Positions 29,701 to 36,942 of a stretch of DNA of 60,537 nucleotides are shown piece by piece. The notes under the pieces are model-generated. The model made no database searches. It had not been told where the DNA came from and saw nothing but the letters and a program-made list of their open reading frames with translations. The position numbers and the translations under genes are program-made. This DNA is from JAUZPB01 sp037140715 (GTDB lineage Bacteria; Bacteroidota; Ignavibacteria; Ignavibacteriales; SURF-24), in NCBI GenBank assembly GCA_037140715.1, contig JBAXDX010000003.1, positions 1 through 60,537 of the forward strand. The letters run 5' to 3'. Numbering within the stretch: the first letter of the stretch is position 1; the number at the start of each line of letters is the position of its first letter.

Positions 29701-29909
29701 GTCTGTGTGCCATCAATGCCACTACCAAGGTCTATATCCATTAGAATAAGATTAATGGGTACATCCGTATTCTCGACCATACTGACAGCTATTTCGCCCG
29801 TAAGCGCATGGAGAACATTAAAGCCTTCATCTGTCAGCCAGCGCATTTCCATGTATGCGAGTATTGCCTCGTCTTCTACAAGAAGAATCGTTTTAGAAGT
29901 ATGTTCCAT
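26772..29909 (-). CDS. REC-PAS-GAF histidine kinase
   Basis: A 1045-aa soluble kinase with a receiver first. REC at about 8-125 has acidic pair VEDE, phospho-Asp in LILMDIDLG and a K in VVKNSG. At least four PAS-like modules span about 150-660 with repeated DITERKR/DITDRVK/DITLSKE endings. A GAF domain occupies about 665-800 and HisKA follows with IIAHDLKNPFHSINAS (His near 828). HATPase_c has NLLTNAVKFTG, DNGVGIMPE and GTGLGLIICKEF. No membrane helix is evident, so signals are probably cytoplasmic. It is a solitary gene beside the repeat-rich gap, with no partner regulator adjacent. Confidence 0.88.
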   Translation of the reverse strand: MEHTSKTILLVEDEAILAYMEMRWLTDEGFNVLHALTGEIAVSMVENTDVPINLILMDIDLGSGIDGTQTASMILKKHDIPVLFHSSHTEKEVVDKTEKITSYGYVVKNSGNTVLLASIKMAFKLHKAHHDLKEKEKALTESQARLRRAELVAKTGNWELHINSGIMTTSRGAGNIYGLQGEQFSLAEIQETPLPEYRSVLNEALKNLIENDVPYNIEFKIKQSDTGEIIDIHSKAEYDKENNIVFGIIRDITERKRMDRALRESESALRTLINAMPDIVYFKDGQGRLLIANDFDIKLFQLEGVDYKGKKDSELADYSPFYRETLLRGEDSDEKAWIHGSASRNDETIPTPEGDSRIFDIIKVPAFNEDGTRQGLVVVGRDITDRVKANKALRESEKLFRTTFENATTGICLVSLEGKFIRVNSMFCAFTGYTANELTSMEFIDITYEEDKSASIELLHRLISGDTENSSFEKRYICKDGQIIWAFVSVAIIWNEAKQPQYFVTHIQDITLSKEAADLLRKNEQTLRVILDESIDPIFHFKSDGTYKYVNNAFAKGIGRDVKDIIGKKIWDVFPKKEADMRYAVLQQAFLSGQTKTIDVCVPGADGDRYFITTIVPLHDEKGTVYSILCSSKDITERKKAELIEKALFDISEATHLATDMEALYKRIHEVINSLISVKNLFIALYEEQSNEISFPYFVDEYDSYFPRQKLVKGLTEYILTHGQSLLLNEQQFNELTETGEVELVGTPSAIWVGVPLQVGGKTIGVIVVQDYENEKAYDEETLKFLNYISSQIAQVIERKMSFEQIEKYTKELSQLNQTKDKFFSIIAHDLKNPFHSINASLHLLLDERENFSAEDKSVLLKGALVTSEKASALLENLLLWSRHQMSKLEYHPEVFSLSTLVSQNIELLKGNAGLKNITLQNNIREDINVMADRNMIDTVLRNLLTNAVKFTGTDGKVCIDVRVFEKTIEVSVADNGVGIMPEIMDKLFRIDQSFSTAGTNGEAGTGLGLIICKEFIEKHRGHIKTESSPGGGTKFSFTISKDSA

Positions 29910-30156
29910 CAGTCACCTTAAAAATAATGCGCAAGATAAAGAATAAAAAATGAATATTCTATCCTGCCGGTTCATTTTTTTTCTAATAAAAGCAATAATG
30001 CTTTTCCATAACCGGGGTGTACGACAAATTTCCCTCTTAATTATACTCATTTTTGCTGTTATATCGGTAAAGTCCCGTTGCTGATATATTTCTGCCCAGG
30101 CTTGTTTCCGAAGCTGACAACCAAAAGAAAAATTTGTCATACGTCCGGTACAGACA

Positions 30157-30229
30157 TGCCAAAGATTTTACCGGGGAAGTGCATTCAGAATTTATAAGTT
30201 ACTTGGCTGACAGCATAAAACCCGTCTTA
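30157..30229 (+). repeat. 73-bp dispersed repeat, copy A
   Basis: It aligns without gaps to 41444-41516 with 58 of 73 bases identical, counted by hand. The first 24 bases are identical, including ATTTTACCGGGGAAGT. Both copies lie in gene-free stretches. The matching core also has a weaker likeness around 3603-3636. One reading frame gives AKDFTGEV in both copies, but no complete gene surrounds either. Confidence 0.75.
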
Positions 30230-30316
30230 CGTTCCTGTATTCTTAGTGTAATTACCAAAAAGGCTCTTTCACGTCCATAAATGGCTTATTTTATTTCGGG
30301 ACAGGCTTGGTAAATT

Positions 30317-30526
30317 GCAGAACTTGCCTGTGTAAAAGCAGAAATTGCTTGTGCGCAGGCAGAAATTGCTTGTGCGCAGGCAGAAATCACTTGTGTAAAA
30401 GCAGAAACTGCTTGTGCATAGGCAGAAACTGCTTGTGCGCAGGCAGAAACTGCTTATGCACAGGCAGAAACTGCTTGTGTGCAGGCAGAAACTGCTTATG
30501 CGCAGGCAGAAACTGCTTGTGTACTA
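30317..30526 (+). repeat. 21-bp tandem repeat, ten units
   Basis: Ten contiguous 21-bp units, each GCAGAAACTGC followed by TTGTGCGCAG with minor variants. Each unit carries the short palindrome GCAG-AAA-CTGC and often TGCGCA. One frame reads a QAETACA heptad but is broken by a TAG in unit 5. Another reads a Cys-rich CLCAGRN heptad that is unlike any known protein. No unique spacers are present, so this is a minisatellite and not a CRISPR. Confidence 0.9.
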
Positions 30527-30858
30527 AGAAAAATACTTTGTATAGAAATAATTGCGCCCGATAAATTTCCTTTCAGGCACAATAAAATATTATTTTCTGC
30601 TTTTCCGTTCTGTATTATTCTTCTTTTGTTGAAGGAGATTTGCCGTACACCCATGTTATCCCCATCTTTGCTTTATTATTTTTTATTTCTGTTCTTAGAC
30701 GGGCGGTTTCCATCGCTGACATATTTCCGTTCCGATTCGTTATCAGGGAGTAACAGCCAAGAGGACAATTTGTCGTACATCCCATAGTTGCTTTTGCTTG
30801 ATATTCACAACCCGTTTAGTTAGCTTTACATTTAATTTTTAGAAAAAAGAGGATTAGG

Positions 30859-31836
30859 ATGAGGGCAATTATACCTGTAGCAGGCTTCGGCAGCCGGCTG
30901 AAACCTCACACTTATTCAATACCAAAGGTGCTCCTGAACGTTGGGGGCAAACCAATTATTGGTCATATAGTTGAGAAACTATTAAGCGAAGATATTCACA
31001 AGGCAACTTTTATTATTGGTCATCTGGGTGAAATGGTCAGGGATTATATCTCTGATGTCTATCCTGAACTTCAGGCTGACTTTATTAAACAGAAAGAAAT
31101 ACTCGGTCTCGGACATGCTATTTACACGGCTATTCCGACTATCGATGACAAAGAGATTTTTATTATACTCGGAGATACGATCTTTGATGTTAATCTCAAA
31201 GACGTTTTTAAGAATAAATGCGCATCGCTTGGAGTAAAGACCGTTGAAGACCCCGGCCGTTTCGGCGTGGCTGTATGCGAAAACGGCAAGATAGTTACTC
31301 TGGTTGAAAAACCAAAAATACCGATATCTAAGCTTGCTCTTGTCGGACTTTATTATATTTCCGACAGCGATATACTCATCAGGAGCTTAAACGAACTGGT
31401 CGAAAAAGATATAAGAACCAAAGGCGAACTTCAGCTTACCGATGCCCTGCAGATTATGATCGATATGGGCGAGGAAATTACGACTTTCCCCGTTGACGGA
31501 TGGTACGACTGCGGAAAACCCGAGACTCTTCTTTCAACTAACCGGTTCATTCTTGAACGGGAAGCGACCCGCATCGAACTTAAGTCCGTTGTGATAAATC
31601 ACCCTGTCTTTATTGCTCCGGGTGCTGTAGTCAAAAATTCTGTTATCGGCCCTTATACGACAATTTCCGAAGGCTGCATCATTAAAGATTCAATCATCAG
31701 AAATTCAATAATCGGAGATGGGGCTAATGTTGAGAATGCTTTGCTTGATAATTCGCTTGTCGGTAATTCGGCAATTATTAAAGGGAATTTCCAGAAGTTA
31801 AACGCCGGAGATTCCTCGGAAATTGTTTTTTATTAA
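30859..31836 (+). CDS. sugar-1-phosphate nucleotidyltransferase with C-terminal beta-helix
   Basis: The 325-aa protein has an N-terminal nucleotidyltransferase domain with RAIIPVAGFGSRLKPHTYSIPK (pyrophosphorylase signature), IILGDTIFD for the catalytic metal, and VEKPKIP followed by LVGLYYI. A left-handed beta-helix follows from about residue 245 (FIAPGAVVKNSVIGPYTTIS, CIIKDSIIRNSIIG). This is the long-RmlA/GlmU-like arrangement, making an NDP-sugar. The sugar could be glucose or another hexose. It lies 38 bp upstream of metK on the same strand. Confidence 0.87.
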   Translation: MRAIIPVAGFGSRLKPHTYSIPKVLLNVGGKPIIGHIVEKLLSEDIHKATFIIGHLGEMVRDYISDVYPELQADFIKQKEILGLGHAIYTAIPTIDDKEIFIILGDTIFDVNLKDVFKNKCASLGVKTVEDPGRFGVAVCENGKIVTLVEKPKIPISKLALVGLYYISDSDILIRSLNELVEKDIRTKGELQLTDALQIMIDMGEEITTFPVDGWYDCGKPETLLSTNRFILEREATRIELKSVVINHPVFIAPGAVVKNSVIGPYTTISEGCIIKDSIIRNSIIGDGANVENALLDNSLVGNSAIIKGNFQKLNAGDSSEIVFY

Positions 31837-31874
31837 TCATTTTTTTATAAATAAAATAAGGATAGGAAAGAAAA

Positions 31875-33032
31875 ATGTCATATTTTTTTACATCTGAATC
31901 AGTTTCAGAAGGGCATCCCGACAAAGTAGCTGACGCTATTTCTGACGGTGTTTTAGACGCTATTTATGCACAGGATCCCAACGCCAGAGTGGCTTGCGAA
32001 ACTTTTGTAACTACTGGTCTTGTATTAGTCGGCGGCGAAATTACTACAACGGCTTATATTGATATTCAGGACGTTGCTAGGAAAACAGTTCAAAAAATAG
32101 GTTATACAAGTGCGGATTATAAATTTGATTCAGAGTCATGCTCTGTTCTTAACGCTATTCATTCGCAGTCTCCTGATATCGCTATGGGTGTTGACACAGG
32201 TGGCGCGGGTGACCAGGGCATCATGTTCGGTTATGCCTGCGACCAGACCGAAGAGCTTATGCCTATGCCTATCGTATTTGCTCATAAGCTCATGCTTAAG
32301 CTTACTGAAATCAGAAAAAATAAGAATGGTCTTATGCCTTATTTAAGACCTGATGCTAAAAGCCAGGTTACTATTGAATATGATGACAACAATACCCCGC
32401 TCAGAGTCGATGCGGTCGTTATCTCTACCCAGCATGACGGCGATGCCAGGCAGGAACAGATTAAAGCGGACGTTATCGAATATGTAATTAACCAGGTTAT
32501 CCCTGCTAAGTTCTTAGATGAGAATACTAAGATTTTCGTTAATCCGACAGGACGTTTTGAAATCGGCGGTCCTCATGGCGACAGCGGTCTTACCGGCAGA
32601 AAGATAATTGTTGATACATACGGCGGATGGGCACCTCACGGTGGCGGAGCTTTTTCGGGAAAAGATCCTTCCAAGGTTGACAGAAGTGCTACATACGCGG
32701 CGCGCCACATCGCGAAGAATGTTGTCGGAGCTAAGCTTGCTAAAGAATGTCTTGTTCAGGTTGCATACGCTATCGGTGTGGCTCAGCCCGTTTCAATTTT
32801 TGTCGATACAAAAGGCACCGGTGTTATCAGCGATAAGGAAATAGCTGAAATGATTCAGAAAGAAGTTGACCTTACACCTAAGGGAATCATCGAACGCCTT
32901 AAGCTGAGAAGACCTATCTATCAGAAGACTTCCGCTTATGGCCATTTTGGACGCAACGATGAGGATTTTACATGGGAAAATCTTGATCTGGTTTCTACAT
33001 TTGAAAAATATGCAAAAGGAAATAATAAATGA
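31875..33032 (+). CDS. metK: S-adenosylmethionine synthase
   Basis: The 385-aa MetK makes SAM from methionine and ATP. Visible signatures are FTSESVSEGHPDKVADAISD, the GAGDQGIMFGYA signature, PDAKSQVTIEY, GGPHGDSGLTGRKIIVDTYGG, and GGGAFSGKDPSKVDRSAAY-like SGKDPSKVDRSATYAAR. It is one gene from ahcY, overlapping it by 4 bp, so SAM production and recycling are co-expressed. No SAM riboswitch fits into the 38-bp leader after the preceding gene. Confidence 0.97.
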   Translation: MSYFFTSESVSEGHPDKVADAISDGVLDAIYAQDPNARVACETFVTTGLVLVGGEITTTAYIDIQDVARKTVQKIGYTSADYKFDSESCSVLNAIHSQSPDIAMGVDTGGAGDQGIMFGYACDQTEELMPMPIVFAHKLMLKLTEIRKNKNGLMPYLRPDAKSQVTIEYDDNNTPLRVDAVVISTQHDGDARQEQIKADVIEYVINQVIPAKFLDENTKIFVNPTGRFEIGGPHGDSGLTGRKIIVDTYGGWAPHGGGAFSGKDPSKVDRSATYAARHIAKNVVGAKLAKECLVQVAYAIGVAQPVSIFVDTKGTGVISDKEIAEMIQKEVDLTPKGIIERLKLRRPIYQKTSAYGHFGRNDEDFTWENLDLVSTFEKYAKGNNK

Positions 33033-34357
33033 GTCAGATAACAGAAAAAGAGACATACCTGGCACCGAAATATAAAGTAAAGGATATTTCGCTGGCAGCG
33101 TGGGGCAGAAAAGAAATCGAACTGGCCGAGGCTGAAATGCCCGGGCTTATGTCCTTAAGACAGGAATATGGTCCTTCAAAACCGCTTAGAGGTGCGCGAA
33201 TCGCAGGATGTTTACACATGACAATTCAGACCGCAGTCTTAATTGAAACGCTGGTTGAACTCGGCGCAGAAGTTACATGGTCTTCATGTAATATTTTCTC
33301 CACTCAGGATCATGCAGCAGCAGCAATTGCAGTAGCAGGAATTCCTGTTTACGCCTGGAAAGGTATGAACGCTGAGGAATTTGACTGGTGCATTGAGCAG
33401 ACATTGTTCTTCGGCGAAGATAAAAAACCGCTTAACATGATTCTGGATGACGGTGGCGATTTGACCAACATGGTTCTCGATAAATTCCCTGAACTTGTTA
33501 AAGATATCAGAGGTCTTTCGGAAGAAACAACTACTGGCGTTCACCGTCTTTACGAAAGAGTTGCAAACGGTACGTTGCCTGTGCCCGCTTTCAACGTCAA
33601 TGACTCGGTAACAAAGTCAAAGTTTGATAACAAGTACGGTTGCCGTGAATCTTTGGTTGACGCTATCAGGCGTGCCACCGATCTTATGATGGCCGGCAAA
33701 GTAGCCGTTGTCGCAGGTTACGGCGATGTTGGCAAAGGCTCGGCACAGTCCTTAAGAAGTGCCGGAGTAAGAGTTATCGTTACCGAAATCGATCCGATAT
33801 GCGCCCTTCAGGCTGCCATGGATGGATATGAAGTAAAGAAAATGGCGAACGCAGTCCCAAGAGCCAATATTGTTGTTACAGCTACAGGCAACATGAACAT
33901 TGTTACCGAAGAACACTTCAGGTTAATGAAAGATAAAACTGTTGTCTGCAATATCGGACACTTCGATACCGAAATCGATATGGCATGGTTAAACAAGAAC
34001 TACGGCAATACGAAAGACACCATTAAGCCTCAGGTCGATAAATACAACATTGAAGGGAAAGATATCATCGTACTGGCTGAAGGCAGACTGGTCAACCTTG
34101 GTTGTGCTACGGGGCATCCTTCATTTGTAATGTCAAATTCATTTACAAACCAGGTATTAGCCCAGCTTGAACTATGGTCTAACTCAAAGGCTTATGAAAA
34201 TAAGGTTTATACACTGCCTAAGTATCTCGATGAAAAAGTCGCAAGACTTCACCTCGGACAGATAGGCGTTGAACTTGATACATTAAGCACCGAACAGGCT
34301 AAATATATCGGAGTAACGGTAGAAGGCCCATACAAACCTGAATATTACCGCTACTAA
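33029..34357 (+). CDS. ahcY: adenosylhomocysteinase
   Basis: A 442-aa NAD-dependent S-adenosylhomocysteine hydrolase. It shows CLHMTIQTAVLIETL, CNIFSTQDHAAAAIA, DDGGDLTN, the NAD-binding AGYGDVGKGSAQSLR near residue 230, NIGHFDTEIDM, and the C-terminal KPEYYRY that reaches into the neighbouring subunit. It clears the product inhibitor SAH after methyl transfer and returns homocysteine to the methyl cycle. The ATG overlaps the metK stop. A strong terminator follows. Confidence 0.97.
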   Translation: MSQITEKETYLAPKYKVKDISLAAWGRKEIELAEAEMPGLMSLRQEYGPSKPLRGARIAGCLHMTIQTAVLIETLVELGAEVTWSSCNIFSTQDHAAAAIAVAGIPVYAWKGMNAEEFDWCIEQTLFFGEDKKPLNMILDDGGDLTNMVLDKFPELVKDIRGLSEETTTGVHRLYERVANGTLPVPAFNVNDSVTKSKFDNKYGCRESLVDAIRRATDLMMAGKVAVVAGYGDVGKGSAQSLRSAGVRVIVTEIDPICALQAAMDGYEVKKMANAVPRANIVVTATGNMNIVTEEHFRLMKDKTVVCNIGHFDTEIDMAWLNKNYGNTKDTIKPQVDKYNIEGKDIIVLAEGRLVNLGCATGHPSFVMSNSFTNQVLAQLELWSNSKAYENKVYTLPKYLDEKVARLHLGQIGVELDTLSTEQAKYIGVTVEGPYKPEYYRY

Positions 34358-34378
34358 AACTCTGTACATCTTTCCAAA

Positions 34379-34412
34379 GAAAAAGGGGTACCCATTAAGG
34401 TACCCTTTTTTA
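34379..34412 (+). terminator. intrinsic terminator of the metK-ahcY operon
   Basis: GGGTACC and GGTACCC form a 7-bp GC-rich stem with a 6-nt loop, preceded by A4-5 and followed by T6. It lies about 25 bp after the ahcY stop. Because the A-run mirrors the T-run it could work in both directions. The remaining gap up to phoU (34413-34671) is AT-rich and shows no other feature I can support. Confidence 0.88.
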
Positions 34413-34671
34413 TTTACATCTTGTCATTATAAGGTTCATTTTTCCATACGGTAAATGTGACATCAAAAGCATTTTGCAGTTCATATAATGTCTGTCGTTA
34501 TTTGTTTTTCGCTGAATACCTTTTTTCACCTGTGAATAAATATAAATTCAATAGATTATCTTTTATTTTTTTGTTAGATTTGAATCAAATTTTGTTGCAT
34601 ATATGAGTTTATGCAGACCTGAACTATGTGTTATAAATTATTCTTACAAAATTTGATTTAAAAGGACTATC

Positions 34672-35358
34672 ATGAAAGAACACTTTACTAAAGAAACCGT
34701 CAGCCTGAAAGAAAATCTGATTAAAATGGCATCGCTTGTTGATGAACAGGTAGGCATTGCCATAACGGCTCTTGAAACAGGCAATAAGGAACTGACAAAA
34801 GGCATTAAGGGAAAAGAACTCGAAGTTGACCTCTATGACAATCTGATTAAGACACAGTGTGAAAATATACTGGCGCTCTTCCAGCCCGTAGCAACCGACC
34901 TGAGGTTTATTATGTCAGTTCTTATGATAAGCAACCAGCTTGAACGTTGTGGCGATATAGCGGTTAATGTTGCACAGAGAGTCAAAAAGACCACGGCTAA
35001 TCATGAACTTATAATTGAGTCAAAGATTCTTGAAATGGGAAAATATGCGCAGACGATGGTCAAAGATGCTATAGACTGCTTTGTAAACAATAGCGCCCAA
35101 CTGGCTGAAAAGGTAATGGGAACAGACGAGATAGTTGATAAGATGAACAAAGATATCTTTAAATTCCTGGTGGCTAAAATGCAGTCGGATAGTTCAGTTA
35201 TCGAAACCTGTGCGCATCTTATCGTACTAACACGCCATCTTGAACGTTTAGCCGACCATGCAACAAATATAGCCGAGGATTTAATCTTCTACGTAAATGC
35301 CGAAATTATAGCCCACAAAAAAAAGGATAGAAAGCCTGACAATGGAGCGGGGGAGTGA
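34672..35358 (+). CDS. phoU: phosphate signalling protein PhoU
   Basis: The 228-aa all-helical protein has two PhoU repeats: residues about 8-95 with LKENLIKMASLVDEQV and TDLRFIMSVLMISNQLERCGDIAVNVAQR, and about 115-215 with HLIVLTRHLERLADHATNIAEDLIF. The repeated ERxxD/H cluster is the metal-binding signature. PhoU restrains the phosphate regulon kinase and the Pst transporter. It is convergent with the pst operon, which is unusual compared with the common pstSCAB-phoU order. No PhoR/PhoB genes are in this window. Confidence 0.95.
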   Translation: MKEHFTKETVSLKENLIKMASLVDEQVGIAITALETGNKELTKGIKGKELEVDLYDNLIKTQCENILALFQPVATDLRFIMSVLMISNQLERCGDIAVNVAQRVKKTTANHELIIESKILEMGKYAQTMVKDAIDCFVNNSAQLAEKVMGTDEIVDKMNKDIFKFLVAKMQSDSSVIETCAHLIVLTRHLERLADHATNIAEDLIFYVNAEIIAHKKKDRKPDNGAGE

Positions 35359-35393
35359 AACATCATCATATCATGCATTCTCATGCAGGATTT

Positions 35394-36167
35394 TTAACCA
35401 TACTTGCCCGATATGTAATCTTCAGTCAGCTTTTTAGATGGTCTGGTAAATATCTGATTTGTTAAATTAAATTCGATCATATCACCAAGAAGCATATAGC
35501 CTGTATAATCTGAGATTCTTGCTGCCTGTTGCATATTATGGGTTACTATTACAATCGTGTAATCTTTCTTAAGCTCTATCATCAGCTCTTCGATTTTCTG
35601 TGTTGCAATCGGGTCAAGGGCGGAGCAAGGTTCATCCATCAAAATCACTTCTGGTTCAACAGCTAAAAGTCTTGCTACGCAGAGCCGTTGTTGCTGATCT
35701 AATGGGAGGTCAGTTGCCTGATAATTAAGTCTGTCTTTTACCTGGTCCCATAGCCATGCGGCTTTAAGACTTTTTTCCGCGATTTCAGATAACCTGCTTT
35801 TACCGCTCATGCCTGCGACTTTAAGTCCATAGATTACATTTTCATAAATCGAAAGGGGAAACGGATTTGGGCGCTGAAAAACCATACCTACTCTCTTGCG
35901 CAGTTCGGTAACTTCCATATCCTGACTATAAATATTAACACCATCGAGCAGAGCTTCACCGGTAATCTTTACTCCGTGGATCAGATCATTCATACGGTTT
36001 AGCGAGCGTAAAAGCGTGGACTTGCCACAACCCGAAGGACCGATGAGCGCAGTAATCATATTTGACTGAACCGGTATGTCAATATTTTTCAAGGCGTGAA
36101 ATTTTGTGTAATACAAATTCAGATCTTTGACATCAATTTTATTTTTTGTTGCTGTTATGTGTTCCAT
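35394..36167 (-). CDS. pstB: phosphate ABC transporter ATPase, second copy, altered signature motif
   Basis: A 257-aa PstB-like ATPase with Walker A GPSGCGKST, intact Q-loop VFQRPNPFPLSIYENV, Walker B VILMDEPCSALDP and H-loop VTHNMQQAARISDY. The signature LSGGQ is replaced by LPLDQ (residues 154-158), read from the DNA directly. It follows the other pstB by 2 bp on the same strand. Paired PstB ATPases are known in several bacteria. Here the defects in the two are complementary, see the finding. It ends the pst operon. Confidence 0.93.
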   Translation of the reverse strand: MEHITATKNKIDVKDLNLYYTKFHALKNIDIPVQSNMITALIGPSGCGKSTLLRSLNRMNDLIHGVKITGEALLDGVNIYSQDMEVTELRKRVGMVFQRPNPFPLSIYENVIYGLKVAGMSGKSRLSEIAEKSLKAAWLWDQVKDRLNYQATDLPLDQQQRLCVARLLAVEPEVILMDEPCSALDPIATQKIEELMIELKKDYTIVIVTHNMQQAARISDYTGYMLLGDMIEFNLTNQIFTRPSKKLTEDYISGKYG

Positions 36168-36169
36168 TT

Positions 36170-36925
36170 CTACCCGAATCTTCCGGTTATATAATCATTA
36201 GTTTCTTTTTGATCCGGAGCCGTAAATATTTTCTTTGTATCGCCAAATTCAACAAGTCCGCCCATCAGAAAAAAGGCTGTGCGGTCTGCTACTCTGGCTG
36301 CCTGTTTTGTATTGTTGGTTACGAGAATAATCGTATAATCTTTTTTAAGTATCGTAAGTGCATCCTCAATCTTTGAAGTAGAAATCGGATCGAGTCCGGA
36401 GCATGGTTCATCGAGCAAAATCACATCAGGTTCCATTGCAAGTGCTCTCGCAAGGCATAAGCGTTGCTGCTGTCCGCCCGAAAGCCTCATACCGGAAGTC
36501 TTAAGCCTGTCTTTTACTTCTTCCCAAATATACGCCGATGTCAGCGACTTTTCGACAAGTTCGTCCAAACGGTTTTTATCAGAAATGCCTGAAAGCCTCG
36601 GTCCATAAACAACATTTTCATAAATACTCATGGGAAGTGGCACCGGCATAGCAAAGACCATCCCGACTTTCTTTCTTAACGAAACAACATCATATCCGGT
36701 AGCATAAATATCATTGCCATCCATTAAAATGCGTCCCTCAACGCGGGGCATTATATCAAGGTCGTTCATTCGGTTTAACGCTCTTAAAAATGTCGTCTTA
36801 CCCGAGCCGGAAGGACCAATTATGCCGAGTATCTCATTTGCGACAATATCAAAGTTAATATTGCTCAGACATTTCTTTTTGCCAAAATAAAAGCTAAGAT
36901 TTTTTATGTTAAATTTATCATTCAT
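36170..36925 (-). CDS. pstB: phosphate ABC transporter ATPase, first copy, altered Q- and H-loops
   Basis: The 251-aa ATPase has Walker A GPSGSGKTT, an intact signature LSGGQQQRLCLARAL and Walker B VILLDEPCSGLDP. The Q-loop reads VFAMPVPLP, with Ala 92 where Gln belongs, and the H-loop reads VTNNTKQAARVADR, with Asn 204 in place of His. Both codons were checked on the DNA. It lies 17 bp downstream of pstA. As a homodimer it should hydrolyse ATP poorly, but with the second PstB one full site would form. Confidence 0.93.
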   Translation of the reverse strand: MNDKFNIKNLSFYFGKKKCLSNINFDIVANEILGIIGPSGSGKTTFLRALNRMNDLDIMPRVEGRILMDGNDIYATGYDVVSLRKKVGMVFAMPVPLPMSIYENVVYGPRLSGISDKNRLDELVEKSLTSAYIWEEVKDRLKTSGMRLSGGQQQRLCLARALAMEPDVILLDEPCSGLDPISTSKIEDALTILKKDYTIILVTNNTKQAARVADRTAFFLMGGLVEFGDTKKIFTAPDQKETNDYITGRFG

Positions 36926-36942
36926 TCAATAACCAGTTTAAT

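Larger units (their letters stand above)
30014..30783. repeat. four copies of a GTACGACAAATTT-type motif
   Basis: Copies lie at 30014-30033 (GGGGTGTACGACAAATTTCC), 30129-30146 (AAAATTTGTCATACGTCC), 30634-30652 (GGAGATTTGCCGTACACCC) and 30764-30783 (GACAATTTGTCGTACATCCC). The first is in opposite orientation to the other three. The first two are inverted and enclose 133 bp, a spacing that would suit a small mobile element, but the outer two are direct repeats. Function is unknown. Confidence 0.6.
29910..30858. other. repeat-rich stretch without a supported gene
   Basis: This 949-bp gap lies between divergently transcribed genes. It contains four copies of a 19-bp motif (GTACGACAAATTT core, both orientations), one copy of a 73-bp dispersed repeat and a 21-bp tandem array. 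Open frames here are short, low-complexity or cross the tandem array, and none resembles a protein family. Promoters for the flanking kinase and nucleotidyltransferase must lie at its two ends, but I cannot place them. Confidence 0.6.

Noticed and set aside
29913..30140. Small minus-strand open frame upstream of the large kinase
   Set aside because: It is made largely of the repeated motif region, with no recognisable domain or ribosome site.
30317..30526. Possible CRISPR array
   Set aside because: Units are contiguous 21-bp repeats with no unique spacers, and no cas gene is nearby.
30307..30564. Open frame encoding a Cys-rich CLCAGRN repeat protein
   Set aside because: It is a product of reading the 21-bp tandem array. 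It has no good ribosome site or family likeness, and the array also opens other frames.
31837..31874. SAM riboswitch upstream of metK
   Set aside because: Only 38 bp separate metK from the preceding gene, too short for any known SAM riboswitch, and no typical stem is visible.
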